Assembly (NCBI RefSeq): GCF_022984075.1
Contig: NZ_JALAAD010000001.1
Span: 2,088,455-2,152,454, forward strand
DNA length: 64,000 bases
Direction of reading: 5' to 3'
From: Synechococcus sp. C9
Lineage (GTDB): Bacteria; Cyanobacteriota; Cyanobacteriia; Gloeomargaritales; Gloeomargaritaceae
Below the pieces are notes generated by a model. That model saw only the letters and a program-made list of their open reading frames with translations, was not told where the DNA came from and did not search any database. The position numbers and the translations under genes were made by a program. Below are positions 63,628 to 64,000 of this stretch, piece after piece (the first letter of the stretch is position 1; every line of letters starts with the position of its first letter).

Positions 63628-63802
63628 CGGTCATCCAGGATTTTTCGCCTATGGTACGGCAATCCTATCTAATTGGCGAACCAAGATTCGGATAGGGCTG
63701 GGAATAAAATGAGCCAGTCCCAGGACTGTGACCCTCCCCCATTCCCAGAACTTGCCCAACTGTCATAATAGAAAATGTTGCGAAACCTGTGTTGATGCCC
63801 CT

Positions 63803-64000
63803 ATGAGTTTGTTGATTTTAGAAAATATCTTGGATAATACTGCCTTTGCCCTGTTGCTGGTGACCACCTTGGTGTATTGGGTGAATTTGGCATTTGCCGG
63901 TCGGTTTGCCCAATGGGGCACGCTGGGGATGGGGTTAGCCAATGGGACGATTGCCGCCCTGCTGATTGCCCGCTGGGTGGAGGGGGGGTACTTCCCATTA
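63803..64000 (+). CDS. ccsA: CcsA-type cytochrome c biogenesis protein, 5' part only
   Basis: The gene starts ATG 63803 and runs off the window end; 66 residues are visible. ILDNTAFALLLVTTLVYWVN, AQWGTLGMGLANGTIAALLI and ARWVEGGYFPL match the N-terminus of the System II haem-handling protein CcsA (called CcsB in some annotations), which delivers haem to apocytochromes c with Ccs1. The family WWD domain would lie beyond the edge. It fits the other cytochrome-maturation genes in the window. Confidence 0.85.
   Translation, partial: MSLLILENILDNTAFALLLVTTLVYWVNLAFAGRFAQWGTLGMGLANGTIAALLIARWVEGGYFPL

Noticed and set aside
1..64000. Calcyanin-type Gly-zipper biomineralisation gene, expected in some carbonate-forming cyanobacteria
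   Set aside because: No protein with long Gly-zipper repeats was found among the plausible genes.
1..64000. tRNA, rRNA or known small RNA genes
   Set aside because: Spacers were read for cloverleaf ends and rRNA landmarks; none convincing. A tRNAscan/Infernal run would be decisive.

Overview
This window is a piece of a cyanobacterial chromosome. Four small photosystem II genes (psbT, psbY, psbN, psbH) occur with cytM, two cyanobacteria/plastid-type complex C assembly proteins (CCB1-like and CCB2/4-like), a DUF1830 protein, a fused tandem CobO, a SigG-type sigma factor and a CcsA-type haem-handling protein. Most genes are GC-rich. A few loci are clearly more AT-rich: the adenine methylase at the left edge, the Mrr/GNAT pair, and the photolyase-like gene. 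The species cannot be fixed from the window; an early-branching or thermophilic unicellular lineage is only a guess.

Layout. 1-6.5 kb: truncated DNA methylase, rplI, cytM, CCB1-like, class II amidotransferase, DUF58 protein, folK, with spacers filled by short mobile repeats. 6.5-12.5 kb: psbT, then a minus-strand run (GDP-mannose pyrophosphorylase, a TIR-like protein, rsmI, glmU, hemC, rnc). 12.5-14.8 kb: small accessory patch (Mrr endonuclease, GNAT acetyltransferase) flanked by repeats. 14.8-24 kb: psbY, pdhB-pdhA, a GDT1-type Mn exporter behind a yybP-ykoY Mn2+ riboswitch, a BtuF-like protein, ssb, prepilin peptidase, uvrC, radical SAM protein. 24-35 kb: signalling and cell organisation (GGDEF response regulator, sppA, thiG, pstB, a chromosomal ParM-like actin with a ribbon-helix-helix partner, an RsbW-type protein coupled to a large hybrid histidine kinase, CCB2/4). 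35-47 kb: dead IS5-type transposase, photolyase-like protein without the usual CxxC cluster ligands, rsgA-tusA-dnaJ, PBP1, tyrS, metH. 46.5-64 kb: AI-2E-type and MscS membrane proteins, TagA glycosyltransferase, a perfect-heptad coiled-coil protein, sigG with its anti-sigma, a secreted phospholipase D-like protein plus ClC, a BcsB-like/GT2-MshEN exopolysaccharide pair, AEC transporter, hspA, cobO, psbN/psbH, tatA, nurA and the start of ccsA.

The most interesting items are: (i) a ParM-like actin with a tandem RHH, proline-linked partner whose gene ends inside a mobile repeat; (ii) a BcsB-like protein followed by a family 2 glycosyltransferase with N-terminal MshEN (c-di-GMP-type) domains and no BcsA; (iii) a TIR-like protein among housekeeping genes; (iv) at least two MITE-like repeat families that share one GC-rich hairpin core but have different ends; and (v) a Mn2+ riboswitch in front of a GDT1-family exporter. 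No rRNA, tRNA, CRISPR array or prophage was seen.
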